Part shown: positions 17,264-31,500 of the stretch, in pieces | How the letters are laid out: every line of letters starts with the position of its first letter | How positions within the stretch are numbered: position 1 is the first letter of the stretch | From: Beaufortia kweichowensis | Lineage: Eukaryota; Chordata; Actinopteri; Cypriniformes; Gastromyzontidae | Direction of reading: 5' to 3' | Assembly: GCA_019155185.1 (NCBI GenBank) | Contig: CM032802.1 | Location: forward strand, 6,486,501-6,550,500 | Length of the DNA: 64,000 nt | Notes under the pieces: generated by a model | The model's input: only the letters and a program-made list of their open reading frames with translations | The model's database searches: none | Told to the model about the DNA's origin: nothing | Position numbers and translations under genes: made by a program

Positions 17264-19587
17264 TCAAAGCCTAAGCAGAAAGTAGACCTCGGGTTCGGCA
17301 GAACTGGAGAAATCAGGAGACAACACAGAATCATCCGCATAGTAGCCATCGACATATCCATAGCGCAGTGTAGTGCATGCTCCTTCAGGCAAGCCTCTGT
17401 CCTCGGGACCCAGTTGATCCAAATACCCAGCGATATACGAGCCTGTGGAATGCCTGTTTGGTGGAGGATTTTGGGAAGGGACCTTATTGCGGAGCACTAC
17501 ATCTGTGGAGCCCTCCACAGGCCGGTGTTTAAAAGCCTCCTGCTGTTTCTCACGTGCACGGTTGGCTATATGACGCACACGACTTTGACTCCGGGAGGAA
17601 AGCCGCCTTGACAGCAACGGTGGAGGATCGTCAGGATCATCAGTGGAAGTTTGAGGAACCACTGTGAGAGGTTTAGTGGTGGGCTGAGAAGAAGAGGATA
17701 GATAGTCCTCGTGTTCTAGGGTCACAAGCTTGCGAAGCTGCTCTGTTAAGGGGTCAGAAGACTTTGGTTGACTGGCCAACCCACCCTTCCGTCTTTGGTC
17801 TCGCATTGCAGGAGTGATAAAACTTCGGCTGATGAACTTGTACTTGCTTTGAAAGTTACATGAGATGTCTTCAGAGGTAAGGTCACCGAGACTCTTGGAC
17901 TTGCATGTGTTGGAGACAGAAGAAGAGGCTGGGGATAGGCCATTATGGATGTGAGGAGGATGTTTTTGTGGGGATGGCTGGGAATATGAGGGTAGAGGGG
18001 CAACAGAATTGTAAATCATGTTATAGTCTGACACAGGTGTGTACAAGTCACTTTCTAAAGAAGTGTGTCTGGCTTGAGTCCTTGCGAGACATTCTGAAGA
18101 CAAAGAGCTTTTTGGCAAATGTTCGACTTTACCACCACTTTGGTATCTTGTGTCCTGGTTTCTTTGTTCTGTGGTGGCATCTCCTTTGTGGTGATAGCAA
18201 AGTGGAAAACTTCTTGGCTGGGATTTGCTTATAACACGACTGCTTTGATCAACAGTATTAGAGGTCAGACTTTGGTGTGATGACCGAGACCGGTAGTGTT
18301 TCTGAAAGGTTGATGTGTCCATTGGGAACGACTGAACAGGAGATGAATGATATGAGGGTTTGTGAAGATGGGAAGGTTCAAGTCTTGGTATGTGATATGG
18401 AGAACTCTGGTATGAGCTTTGAACACTTCTGAAGTCATTACACCAGTGATTATCCTGATTCGAAGAGGTCAATGTGTTATCCAAGGGATCCCCATCCACA
18501 TTGATCTCCACCTCCATCAGACTGCTGCTCGCTGAGTCTTGGCACAGTAAAAAGCGGTCTGAGACTGTGCTGTTGATTGAAGTTTCTCTGTAACCTCCAA
18601 ATTCATACTCCATCAAGGACCCAGTAGAATGACACTGGCTGCTATACCTTTGCTTTCTGTTTGAAAGCAAGCTTACATTACCTCCTGTGGACCTTTCCAC
18701 AGGCAGCTTGATGGGGGAGGATACTTTGCTGACCATTGGAGAGTCAATTAGGTCCTTTTGGAAGTTCTTGTCACAAAGGTTGTGTGCAGAAACAGGAGAA
18801 AGCACCTCCTCATCCAGGATGGTAAACACCTCAGGTTCAGTAGTTGCAGGGCTTGAGGGTCGGTCAGTTAGCTCTGAGACTGTGCAAGCTGATTTTTGGA
18901 TGACCTTTAGTGGAGTGCTAGAAAGCTCATTGTTGATGGTTGGTGGTAGAGAAAATTTCAGTGGTTGTGAGGTCGATAATACATTAAGGGGGCTCTGTTC
19001 AACAGTAAGGTCAAACTGGCCAATCAGAGCAGATATTGATCCACAGGTGTCATTCTCATTTCCAAGCGAGACAGCATCGATAAGGCGAGAGAGAGCACTG
19101 TCCTGGAGGGATACTTGACTCCTCTGGTCGGACTGATCTATTTGAGGGTCAGATTTGGTAAAGGTGCGCGAAGAAGAAGATGAGGAAGAGGAGGATGATG
19201 AATAAGTGGCTGCCTTCGGAGTTAACACTTTCTTTCTTGAAGATTTTGATTGGCTAGATTTCCCTTGACTTTCTCTTGTTCGCAGGCTACCGACATCATT
19301 ATAATGATCTGAAGGATCTATCCAGTGGTCTGCTGTTTTTTTGGAAGAGCTTAATTTATTGATTTCAGTCTGTGTGAGGAGTTTTGAGTGTTCTTTGTGA
19401 GGATCACCCACACTTTCCTTACTACCCTCAATGACCAGGTAAGGAGTTTCTTTTGTTTCTTTGGGCTCAGTGTTACAGTCTTGAACGTAATTAACAGAAA
19501 GGGTGCAGTCTTCAGGTTCTTTAAAGGCAGAAGTTTCGATGAGAAGATCCATTGAGATGGATCTGGGCTTCTCATGGTGGACAGAAT
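17264..19587 (-). CDS. plch1: plch1 last coding exon: long serine-rich C-terminal tail
   Basis: Single 2324-base exon encoding about residues 985-1758. The tail is low in hydrophobic residues and rich in Ser, Pro and Gln, with a poly-Ser run (YSSSSSSSSSSSRTF) near 19165-19205, so it is probably disordered. Motifs shared with mammalian eta-1 include LIGQFD, KSKSLGDLTSED, LTEQLRKLV, RLSSRSQSRVRHIA, NRHSTGSYIAGYL and the terminus YFLLRL. The middle is poorly conserved. Such tails are alternatively spliced in eta-class enzymes; here the whole tail is one exon after a phase-1 acceptor. Confidence 0.93.
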
Positions 19588-22500
19588 CTGGAAAAGACAG
19601 GAGATGATCATCAGTAATAAAAACAACAACAACAAAAAAATCTCACAGACCTTCACCAAACATCAACACAATCCAACATATGCCACTTTGTACACAGGAC
19701 AAATGGAATGCACCAGCAAGTACGACGGTGAGAAGGTTATTTGATAATGGGACTGTATAGGGGCAATGGGAACATCCAGTTTGTACAGTATATTGAACAT
19801 CCAATAATTTGCTGGACTTTCTTAGTAAACAAGAAAGTTGTTAGAAGAAAAACCCAAAAAAGTAATGAATACATCAGTGCAATGATTCAAAACTGGAATG
19901 TTTTGGATGAGTCGACCCGAGTATGGTTTGTGGATTACCTGCAGAGGTTTTCCTAGTCAGTTTTCTACTACAGAGAAGCACAACAGTAAAGACAGAACAA
20001 GACAAAGGCAAGTTAAAGTATCAAAGAAAGAAAAGCCTGTAAGTACAGTATGAACACTTCAAAGGGACCAAAGCTAGAGTAGGCAGTTTCATAGAGCTTA
20101 GCAATAGCAAACTTCCTTTAAAAGCATAAAATGGAAAAAGATTTCACCCTTCTGTGTGAGCCTTCTTCAAAGCCACACCTCCTCATGTCAAACTGCTTGT
20201 TACTGTAAGTCACGATGTAACAAATACCCTTTCCGGGTCCTAGACTCTTTTCAACTGAGGCTACTATTTAAACAGCTGTTTATGAGCACCATTTAATCAA
20301 ATCACACATTTAGGTTAAACTTTTATAAAACAGACTACAGTCTCCAGGCTCACAGAATCTTTAACAGCAATATTTTAGTAATTCATAAAAAAATTAATCG
20401 CCATCTATCTGGAACTTCATTATGGAGATAAGGTATTGTAGCTTTGTGTACATTACCATTATCTGACATTTGCCTTTGGCATCTGATAGAGCATTTGGAC
20501 CCGAAAGCAGTGGTGGAAGCGGACAGAAGCTCTATTATAATATAAAATGTCTTATATTATCTGTATTTTTAAATTGATTTAGGCCATGTTAGTTACTGAT
20601 TGCAATTAGAATGTAAAGAGACTTTTACCCAGTACAACAAAAAATGAATAACATTGCCTACACTAGCTTTAACTATAATGTTTAAAACAAACTGTAAAAC
20701 AATAAAGTGCATGTGAAATAAACTGGTAAACAATGATGTAATTAGTAGACATTAAAAATAGAAATACATATACATACATATAAACGTATATAATGTTAAG
20801 CAAGTTTCTTCTCCTTTGAGAGGATAATACAAGAAATGGAAAAAATGTTTCTTATCACAAAACTGTTTGGAAGTGTGTAACGGCTTGCACTAAATTATAA
20901 CATAATCCCTAAAAGCAAGTAAGGGTAATTATTATAGAAACTAACCAATAATTGTGTCCAGTCCAGGATCTGTCCTCTCCTGATCTGGTGAAGTCAGGTT
21001 GAGGTTACTGTGTAAGAGCTTCTCCAGAGGCATGGAGACTGGACGGTGTTGAAGGGCTTTTCTGTTTCCTGTCCTTCTCTCTACATCAGTAGGTTGAGAG
21101 TCCCCAGTACTCTGTTTTCTGTCATATGAAGCTTCAGCTAACGGCATCTTGATCTTTTTGCGTCCTTTTGCAGGAGCACTGGCGGTTCTCCGGAGGAGGT
21201 GGTCTGTTATGGACCGTTTACGTGGTGGAACTCCGATATTTGTGTCTACTGAGGACTTTGAACTTCTATTAAATAAGCCTCTGAAACCCCGCAGCTGACG
21301 ACCCTGAGATGAGACAGAAGGAGAAAGAGAATTTAGAAGATAATTTCTTTCTTCGCATTTATTTTTGTGTTACTTTATAGGACCCAGCACCAAAATGTTT
21401 TTTTATTATTATTGCTGCAAACGCAACTTTCAGCACAACCATGATTTCAAAGATATAACAGGATGATTTGTTCACATAATATTTACATTCCACATTTTTA
21501 CACTTGAAAACTAACAAAATTTCTAAGATGTTTATTCGGATCAGCTCTTTTAAAACCAAAGAGAAAATTGTCATTGGGAATTGTGAGAAAGGTTTGGTTG
21601 CAGACCTTATTCTGAGTCCCTATTAAAAGTACCCTAAAGCCCTACAACCACCCCAAACATAAACCAAAAACACAAATAAGTGTTGCTGGGTCCTAAATTA
21701 TTGCAAATCCAACATTAAGCACAGACAATACCAATACATACAGTATATGTGATGTCAAGTTCACTTCAAACTTGACAACTCTATATGCTGTATATTTTAA
21801 CAGACACTACAGCCACGAGACAAATACAACACTGTGATGTCAACCATTGCACTATACACTCAAACCAACAGATGGCAGCAGAATCCTTTACGATCATCAA
21901 TAACAGTACACAGTTATTCCCAACCTGAGGGGTCTGCACATCCTAAGGGTTCTTAAGAAGGTCCAAGAGTATTAAAGGACTCTTAAAACTCAGAACAAAC
22001 CCATTATGCAAAAAAGATTTATAAAACTAAAGATGATGAATATCATTTCAAATACAGAAAGCAAAATAACTTAGTTTAAAATGATCTGGTATGAAATCAG
22101 ATATGTCTCTGGTTTGGAGTAGACAAAGTGGTACTTTCACCTTAATGTACATACAGTAACACGACAACGGTTGGGAAACACTAAATTAAAATAAATAAAT
22201 CTTTTATATTATAAAATAAACTGTAATGAAATTTTAAGCCTTCAAAATAAAGTAACAAATCCATATTTAAATCCAAAGACAATGAACAATACAGCATTAC
22301 TTACACAATCAGCTTCCATGTTTCCATACAGCCGTATACTTTTACAACAACTTACTGTCAACTGAGCAAGAACAGGATGTCACAGTGATACGTTCATGCA
22401 GTATACATGCAGCACACTACATACTGTAGCCAGGGTACCTTATTAGCTCCTAGCAAGTGCATTATGGTATAGCTTGGGTTGAGGACTAAAGGACTCCACT

Positions 22501-25500
22501 GGAAAGTAAAAATTGTAAATGTTGGAGGAACTTCAATGAAAAAGACAATCATTAAGTGGTATTGGTCTTTTGTAATGGAAATGTCAGTGCACATGTGTTT
22601 GGTCACATTGCAGCAGAAATGGAGAGAAACAACAGCTTGCGTGACAGATTGTTTTACTGGCGACCAGCTGAGCTTTTTATACCTTTTTATTTCATCAAAG
22701 CAGCACAGTTCCTGCAAAACATCGCCTCAGTAACCAACAAGAATATGATCTATGTACCATCATATTCTATTCTATTAGATCTATTATACATAATGTTCAG
22801 TGAAAATGTGAGTACAGCCAATGCTGATCATGTGTGTTTCGTCATGAGCTCACCTTCCCATAGATGTCATGCACTGTGATATGGACAAAAATGGATGCTT
22901 CTGTCATTCCCTCCAAATAAACGTGTCTATATCCTGTGAGAGTGGAAAGAGGAGCAATGATTGAAAATGGATGAAGGTAAGGCATATGAGAATGTTCAAA
23001 AGGAAATGAAAAACAGCACGTAAGATATGATATCATCAGTATTTCAACGTGTCGTTACAGGAGCACGTCTGCCATCGGTAAAAGCCATATGTGACATATG
23101 TGAGTGTACAACCGCAGGACAGATATTAATCTAATCGCATGCTTTATATGACACCTGACTGTTATAAAGTTTTATTTAAAAAAACTAATTTAAAAAGCAA
23201 TTTACCCCTTGCCAAACATTCACTCTCAAAATATGAAAATAAAGTTCTAAACAATAACAGAAATACACAACCCATTTCAATATTGATTGGTGTAAAAGTG
23301 ATTTATATGAGTTCTCAACCAAATTATGTATTAAGTTTCACTAAGAAGACAGTAATGTCAAGGAAGAATACGCTTGATGTGTGAAAAAAATCAAGATAAA
23401 TATAGGCGGCACAATAAAATGTAATTTCAAATAAAAAAAAATCTGTTATGAAAGATATGTAAAACACAAACCCCAAAATGTCTTGACACTACAATCCCAA
23501 AAATGTCATTTCCATTACAGAACATGATTGTGGTGGAAATGACAGAATTGCTTTGTATTTATTCTTAGAAATGGTTTTAAACGTCAACAAATCCAATACT
23601 GTAAAAAATCATTCATATGTTTGTGTTTTAAGCAAAGGGTAAGAAAGCACCCACAGCATTTACCTGGCATGAGACTGCTAAACGCTACGGTCCTCTGACC
23701 CACAAAGTCTCGTCCAATGGGGTCATGATCCCAGACCAGGAAGCGCACCAGAGTCACTTCAGGCATGTGTAGTGTGAAAGACAGGGTCTCTTCCCACACA
23801 GGGTTAAATCCTACATTAACAATCACACATTAAAGATTAACAAAAGAAAACAAACATCCTCTCATCTTTCTTCTTTAAATAAACATGCTGGCAAAAACTG
23901 AAGTCATACCATTATCATCCACAACTCTAGTCTGTTCTTTACAGCAGTCTGCTGGAATACCAATGATCTCCACCTCCACGAAAGGATCAATGATCTGTGA
24001 ATAAAATCAGGCCATTTACAGTATATTTATCAGAAACAATACACTCTGTACTTCTCTAAACTGGATTCTGTTAGTAAGCGTCATGTGCTCACCTCTCCAC
24101 GGTCTCCCAGCATTGAATCAGGAGGTTTGGGCAGCTGCTGTCCACTGATGATTTTTATCACCAGCTGTTTCTTAGGATTTGCAGGCAGCGGATCGTCGTG
24201 CAGTGGATTGAATGAGCCTGGAAATGATTTTCAGAGCGAGTCACAATCACTGAAGACCCATTATTATAAGCATTATTATTATAGTGATTTGAAATATACT
24301 AAGTAGCTCTGTTTATGCTTTATTAATAAGAAAAACATTTTATGAATAGCACACACCTTTACTCATCGCCGCAGGTTTGAGCACATAACCGCTGCCTCCA
24401 TTCACCATAAACTTGGCTCTGTTCAACTGCATCATACGACCCTCCGTCTGGTAGTTTAAAGCCACTGCCAGAAAAGCAAAAGAGATAAACCTTATTAACT
24501 GCATTTCTTCATTTCATTTTTTCCTGCCTTTTCCTCCCTTTTATCATTCTTTCTTCAATCTTGCATACAAAACAGCATCTTCATTCCATTTTTCCTTCTG
24601 TCCAGTTTCCCTTTTCTCCCACCTATCCACCTTATTTGAATTTTATTTAAATGAATAATTTCAGGTATTTATTCAGGTGTGTAGACCTAAATAAACTGGA
24701 TGGTTTAACAAACTCTGAGGTTTCATCATGGCCTGGTAAACATTTAGCTCAAACAATCAGGAGGCAAAAGCCAGGCAGAACTCAGCTGCGGTTTTACAAG
24801 TTTCAATTTGTTCTTGTTTGTTGGACCCTTATGATGAAACACGCACATCTGCCCGATTTTGCAATGACTTTCCATCTATTACATCTTTTCCTCTCTTGAC
24901 TAATGCCACACTCTATGAATTTCTTCCTGTGTTTCTCCCTTGTCTGTTTTTGTGACTTTCTGAATCTTCCCCGCTTCATCCCATCTGTTTCAGTTTCTTC
25001 ATCCTGCAGACTCTCCCGCCAGAGGGAAATGGAGCATTAATAATAGGTATTCATCAACCACAGAAGGAGCATGTAAAGAGTGTGAAAACAATAATACTGT
25101 GAGTGTTCATGTATAGCCTGTCTTTCCCTCTCTGTCCGTCTCTTAGTAAGATCCTTTGTGTGCATATGTGTTTTTCTTAACTGACACTACATATCCAAAA
25201 TTGCACAAGTTGGCCAAGTTGTCAATTTGTCAGCCAAGACCCAGATGGTATGTGCAGCAGGGAGCATATGGCAATGCAGAAAGAACAGCTAAAACACACA
25301 GCATGTGCACAAAAGCTCAACAGGTCTGCTCGGTCAAAAGTGCAATTTCTCAGTCTGCTGAATTTGACAAAAATCATTACAAATACAGTCAAGACAATAA
25401 CTTGGGCATGCTGGGACTAAAAATATATACGTTAAAGTCCACTACATACAAATGTCTTGAATTATTGGGTAGGTAGTTCAAATCTTGGCATACTAACATT

Positions 25501-28500
25501 TTCAAAACATTATGTTTCAGAAACTTTGATTTTATGCTTGAAACAAATGCTTCACAAATGTGCATAATGCATGTAATCATTACGTAACGTTAGCCCAGTG
25601 CAAGTGCAAACTCCATCGACTGCCTCACAAATCTCTCTATTTCTATTGTTAAACCATAGACACCACTCTTTAAACAAATACTTTTATATTTGCATGTGTG
25701 AGTGCTCACCTAACTGACAGCCCACGTTCCAGTACGTCTGTGGGTTGAAGTTGCTGGAGTCGATGCGGTAGGCGGAGGGATAGATCCGAGAGAGCTGCCT
25801 CTGGTTAAAAGTCAGGAAGCGCTCGGACTGATGGTGCACCAGGTGCTGAGCTCGCGTCTCACTGAAGGACAGAACATTATAGGGCGATCCTGAAAGAGAG
25901 AGGAGAAAATCATATGATAAATATATTTAAAGACATTTATAACTTGTCTAGATGCCACAAGTCTAGAAAGTGCCACACAAATATATGCAGTTATGGGCGA
26001 TTTCATGCAAATGTCAATCTTGCCATGCAAAAATATGTTTTTACCGAAGGTTTTCACCATACTTATAAGCTCAGAAGTTAATATTTGGTGGTTTAAATAC
26101 CCATGTGAGGTCTCAAAGTTTTTAATGCATTTTTGTATGTTTAAAGCATGATTTTTCATAGTCAGAAAGTGCCGTTTTCAGAATTGTCACATCCATAACA
26201 GTCCAAATTCCTCATAAATAGCACATAAAAATTTAATTAAATATTTTATATTCTTTCAAGAGTCATCTCTTCTCTATTTGTCTGTTTCTGTTTTGCGCAT
26301 TTTAATGTGATTTTTTCTCTTAAAAACTTGATCTTTTTTGTCAAAAGTGAAAGAGTATAAAGTGTATATATTTTTATTTTTATAAAAAGATAACTCATTT
26401 ATAGACTGATATATTTCTGATATCTGGACTATATCATAAGAGCTTTAGTAAAATATAAACAGATGGTTCAATATATTGGTAATAAATACATTCTGTAAAA
26501 ATTTATATTTCAAGATTTGATTGAAAATGTCACAATCGTAACGCTGGAATTGCATAACAATTTGTTATACAAAAAAGCACATAGATAGGCATAATTTATA
26601 CTTGTCTACAAAACTAATTTCAAGCATAAGCCAAAAGGTCTTACGAAATATACAGTGAATATACAGGAATTCCAATATAATGAAAAAAAATGAGGCAACA
26701 TTAAAACCAAAAGATAAGTCTCACCCTCATTTAAACAGTCCTGAGACACCACAGAGTTGGTGAACACCACAAGATCTGACAGATCTCTGCTCAGCTTTAT
26801 AGTTTTCTCCTTCTTCCACCTCTACACACAGATAAACATAAAAGAGAAAGAAACATTTGTGAAACATCTCACCATAAGATGCAATTACTTTGCTCTTGCT
26901 CAGACACACAAACTCAGTATAAACACTCAGTTTAGATATCACAGGATATGACATCAAAAGCCTGTGCAACATACAGTAACAGACAAACAACCTTAAAGGA
27001 TACAAACAAACATAAACACACAGTGCTCTCTGTGTAATGTACAGAATACATGACCATCTGGTCATCTGATGAGTCTCTCAAACCATCAGTTGTCAAACAG
27101 GTAAAATATAAGCTCATCCAGAATTTTTCTCTTAAGGGCATCTTTAGACAGACAGACAGCAAGTTTGAGATCCAGATATACTTCAAGCTCGAATACAAAC
27201 TGCATGTTCAGAATTACAAAATCAGAGGGAATTTATTAAGAGATTAGAAATGTGCCTTGCGGAGTGAAAATATCACTAAAAACGACTTTCCTCATGACAC
27301 TAACAATATCTTTATAAGTTCTGCCACATTATGCATTTTATCTTTAATCTATTACTCAGTGCGTTCTATCATAACAGGCTGTTAAACTATGAGTCATGTG
27401 ATGCTATCTCTGTAAAATCTTGTTTCGCTGTGGGCTGCTGGTCTTTCAAACACTGCTTATGCTCAATGTGATAGTAACTCTGCCCTCTGTCACTACATGT
27501 AAGTGTTTATCGTCTCTCTCTCTTTCCTCAGTCTTCTAGTTTTGCTGAATAACATTACCATCTCTTTGTTTTTAGCACCCACTGCGGTCCCCATGATCCA
27601 TACTAGTATAAATCAAACTAAATGATGTTTATTTGACAATGTAAAAATGCAGAAAGGGTTGTGTGAGGGTTACACCATACAGTATAAAGTTTGTACAGTA
27701 TAAAAGTCATTCTGTCTATGGAAAAACCCCGCAATGTTTAGAAACAAACCTGAGTGTATGTGTTTGTGTGTACACTAGTGGAGAAAAGTGATGTCCTTCA
27801 GGACGTATTTGTATTGTTTATGCTTTTATTGACCTGGTTGGATTAAACGATCAAATGGTTTATGAGGTGTAGGGTACAAAATGTAAAAAACAACACTAAA
27901 CATAAGTTATTACAAACTACATTAGGGAATATGGGTTTTTATTCTACTATAAGAAAAGTGCATAGAAAAATCTCACAGGAAATAAAGCATACACTGACTG
28001 CAATGTTATCAATTATTAATATTTTGTATTAATTCTCCTGGGCCTCGAGTCAATATGAATTGTGCATGTGTTGTGTGTAATTTTTGCCAAGCCTTCTACA
28101 ACTCTTCCCACAGCTGAGTCCAGTTTACGTACAAATTTTTCATAAAAATTTTTAATAAAGGGGAAGACAACAATTTTCCAAAGTTGGAAACTTTTGGTCA
28201 TTACTGTATATACACGTATAGAAAGAAAGACAGATGCATTCACTGTAGGACAATACATTAAGGTGGTATTTCCAATAAGGCATTATAATTTTAAGCATAT
28301 GCCTAACAACAAACAAACAGAGTGAAGTCTTAGACAGTCAGTCTAAGAGGTAACACTGAAAAAATAGGCAATTAGGACACACCTGCTGAACTGTCCTCCT
28401 GATGTCTCCTGCTGCCCGTCATCATCCGTTTCAACACTCTGACATTTCAGTCTTGATTTTGAGTGCCTCTGTGAACACACACACACACACACACACACAT

Positions 28501-31500
28501 CAGGCTAAATAAGTACATGGAGAGAATGTTTACTCCTGTGCGTTTGGATGGGTATTAATGAAATTCCTCCTACACACAACAGAGAGGAACAGGCTTGTTT
28601 TAGAGGGCATGCTTAACATAACCACACAAGTGTGCGGATTAACACTTGCCAGGCATGAATAGTGTTTAAACTGTGTAACTTTTTTAGCTACATTAATTAT
28701 AGGCTTCAGACTTGTTAATAACAAAAGGAAAACCTGTGAGGTCTCATAAACGCACACACAACCAATAACGTAGAGAGTGGGAGGAAACGGCACAAGCGCA
28801 CGAGAGGCGTGCCCGCCCACTTCCTGCGGGAATGACAAAGGAGATGGGCGCAATCTACAGGAGACGAGAAACCACGACATATCTCCGACAAGCCTGATTA
28901 CATTTTTTTTTTAAAAAAAATCAATGTGTAAACGGCTCAGTACAATAGCCCACGATTAAATTTATGGAGCAGAAACTGTGTGTTTGCTTGCTTTATTGAT
29001 CTGTTATTGAGGTGCAGAATTACACATGGATTAAATTCAATATATGAGATGTAGGTGAATAATGTGCTCGGAGAGGTTTTATACAGAAGATGAAATCTGA
29101 GCCTCTCTATAGATCTGAACTGTCATTATCTGTGTACACAGCAATACACGACCTCACAGCAAGTGACAGATATCAACATGTGTGATTAACCAAAGCATGA
29201 ATATTATTATAGAACCTCAGCATCTATAGAGGATACTACAAATAAAGTGAATCAGCGTTCAAAGGAATAGTTCACCCAAAAATGGACCCCAATGTCTAGA
29301 CCACAGTCATTTTTATTACTACTATGGGAAGTCAATGGGGTCTAATTTTTGGGTGAACTATTCCTTTAATAATGAGGATTTATGGATGTTTTAGATCGGG
29401 AAAGAATAGTTGTTTTTACTTGCGCTTTTAACATTTCACTATTTACTTTAATAATTCTTAGTCGAAGTTTAATCTAATCTAATCATGACAAACTATGCAT
29501 AGATGGAAAGGTCTCAAGACTCAAGAATAAATATTTGACGCATGTTCATAACAATAAACAAGTAAATAAATTAATATATTTTTTAGAAACATACTTTTAA
29601 TTGAAAATAAGTATATTTATAGTTTTAATTCTCAAGTTTTCTTTACCCCAAAATTCAATAAGAGCTATAGAAATTACACTGTAAAACTACTGTATAATGT
29701 TATTCTAAATGTATTTACTTTTGCTGAAAAAATGACAAAAATGATTTCCAACCTATTCTGAGTCTTGTTTTTAAGACTATCACAAGACATCCTTGCAATT
29801 TTAATTAAACCTATTTTATGTTATTCAGCTAGATTTTTTTTTCAGCTAGTATTGAACAATGCTCAATACATTGGAGGAAATAAATGATATCAAATGCATC
29901 TCTCTCACACTGGCCTGGGGACCATTGGGACCACCATTATTATTGAGCCCTACTGGCTGATCTGAGAGCTTTCACAAACTTCTGTGTCAAATACATCTTC
30001 TCCTCATACTGTTCTGAGATCAGCAGTGGCCCATAGGAACCTGATCAGCATGGGCGACACATCTGTATGACTGATTCCACACATATCAATAGAGATTATT
30101 CCTCAAATGTTCCCGTCTCTAGGGAGTGAAGTGAACACGTTTATATCCCATCATCCCATATTGCAGACAGACACAAAAAGGCTTCAGCCGAGACAGAGAT
30201 GTCTTTATTCTGACCTTGTGCTTGAGGTTGCTGATAAAAGAGCGGCTCTGGGATTTCTTTATGCCATCTTTGGAATTCTACAAAGCAAACATACAAATAA
30301 CAAAGCAAACAAAAACCATTACAATAATTTTATAAACATTAACAAATGTAAAGGGATAGTTCATTAAAATCACACTTTTAATCTAATCGTTCTCTCCACG
30401 GGTGTCTGTGTTTTTCTACAAATATTCTGGAGAAACACTGGAGGGGAGAGAAAATCCCTTGGTGCACATCAGAATAAATGTTTTGACTGTGCAAAGTCTA
30501 ATAATAGGACAAGAAAAGAGGCAGAAGGAATATTAATTAAGGGATGCTCGGTCTCTTCTCAAATTGAGAGTCTAATGTGTGTGCACCGATTAGGAATTCA
30601 AATTCCTTTCTTTTCCTTCCTTTTTTGATCTTTACACAAAACACCTCAGCAACATAAAGACTTGGTTAGAGAGTTAGAAAGCCACCTTGCGCAGGTTTCT
30701 TTGCAGGCCCTCATGAGTGGCGCGGAGTAAAGCTCTGATGGAAAAGCTGTCAGTGTCTTCTTTATCCCCGATCTGAGACTCCTTCATCAGAGAGTCTAGT
30801 TTCCTCCTGATGTGGGTCTCCACCTGGTGCGGACTGGGCCCGTTGGACTGAAACGCAAAACAGAAAAGATGGGTGTAAAAATTTGCAGATTTTTTTTTTG
30901 CAGATTTGTAATTTAAGAACTTTTGTTCCTTAAATTACAAAATGGTATCCATTCATTGTAAATGCTGGGGATTTTTTCAAATCTTCAAATCTTACACTTT
31001 CAGCAGAGATCCACCGTTTCTCTTACATTTCTCGATACATTTAAGCATCCGTGTAATGAGATGAAGCACAGAAACCTTTAACTGGCTCTTGGTAATGACT
31101 TCTTAGAGTGAATTAATGTTCATTAAACATTAATTACTCCTAACAAAACAACATGAATATTTTGCGAGGATACATTAAAATGCTATTAGAGAATTCACTA
31201 TTGACAAAAATTACTAGAAAATCAATTTGTTTCTGGTAAATGAACCTTAACAAAAATGAGCATATTTAATATCTATATTGGCATCAGAATCCACAATCTT
31301 GACAAAACTGTCTCAACCTGGTGGCAGTGCTGCTATATGCATCTCTTGAAAATATTGTAGCAACACTTTCTGCTGCTGTTAATGTTTTCACATAAGAGAG
31401 AAGACTGCTAGGGGTTCAGGCTGTGATTGATCACCTTTTAAAGACTCACACCAACAGCTCACTGTGAGCCAAAACAGTGTGGGGAAGCGCAGTGGAGAGA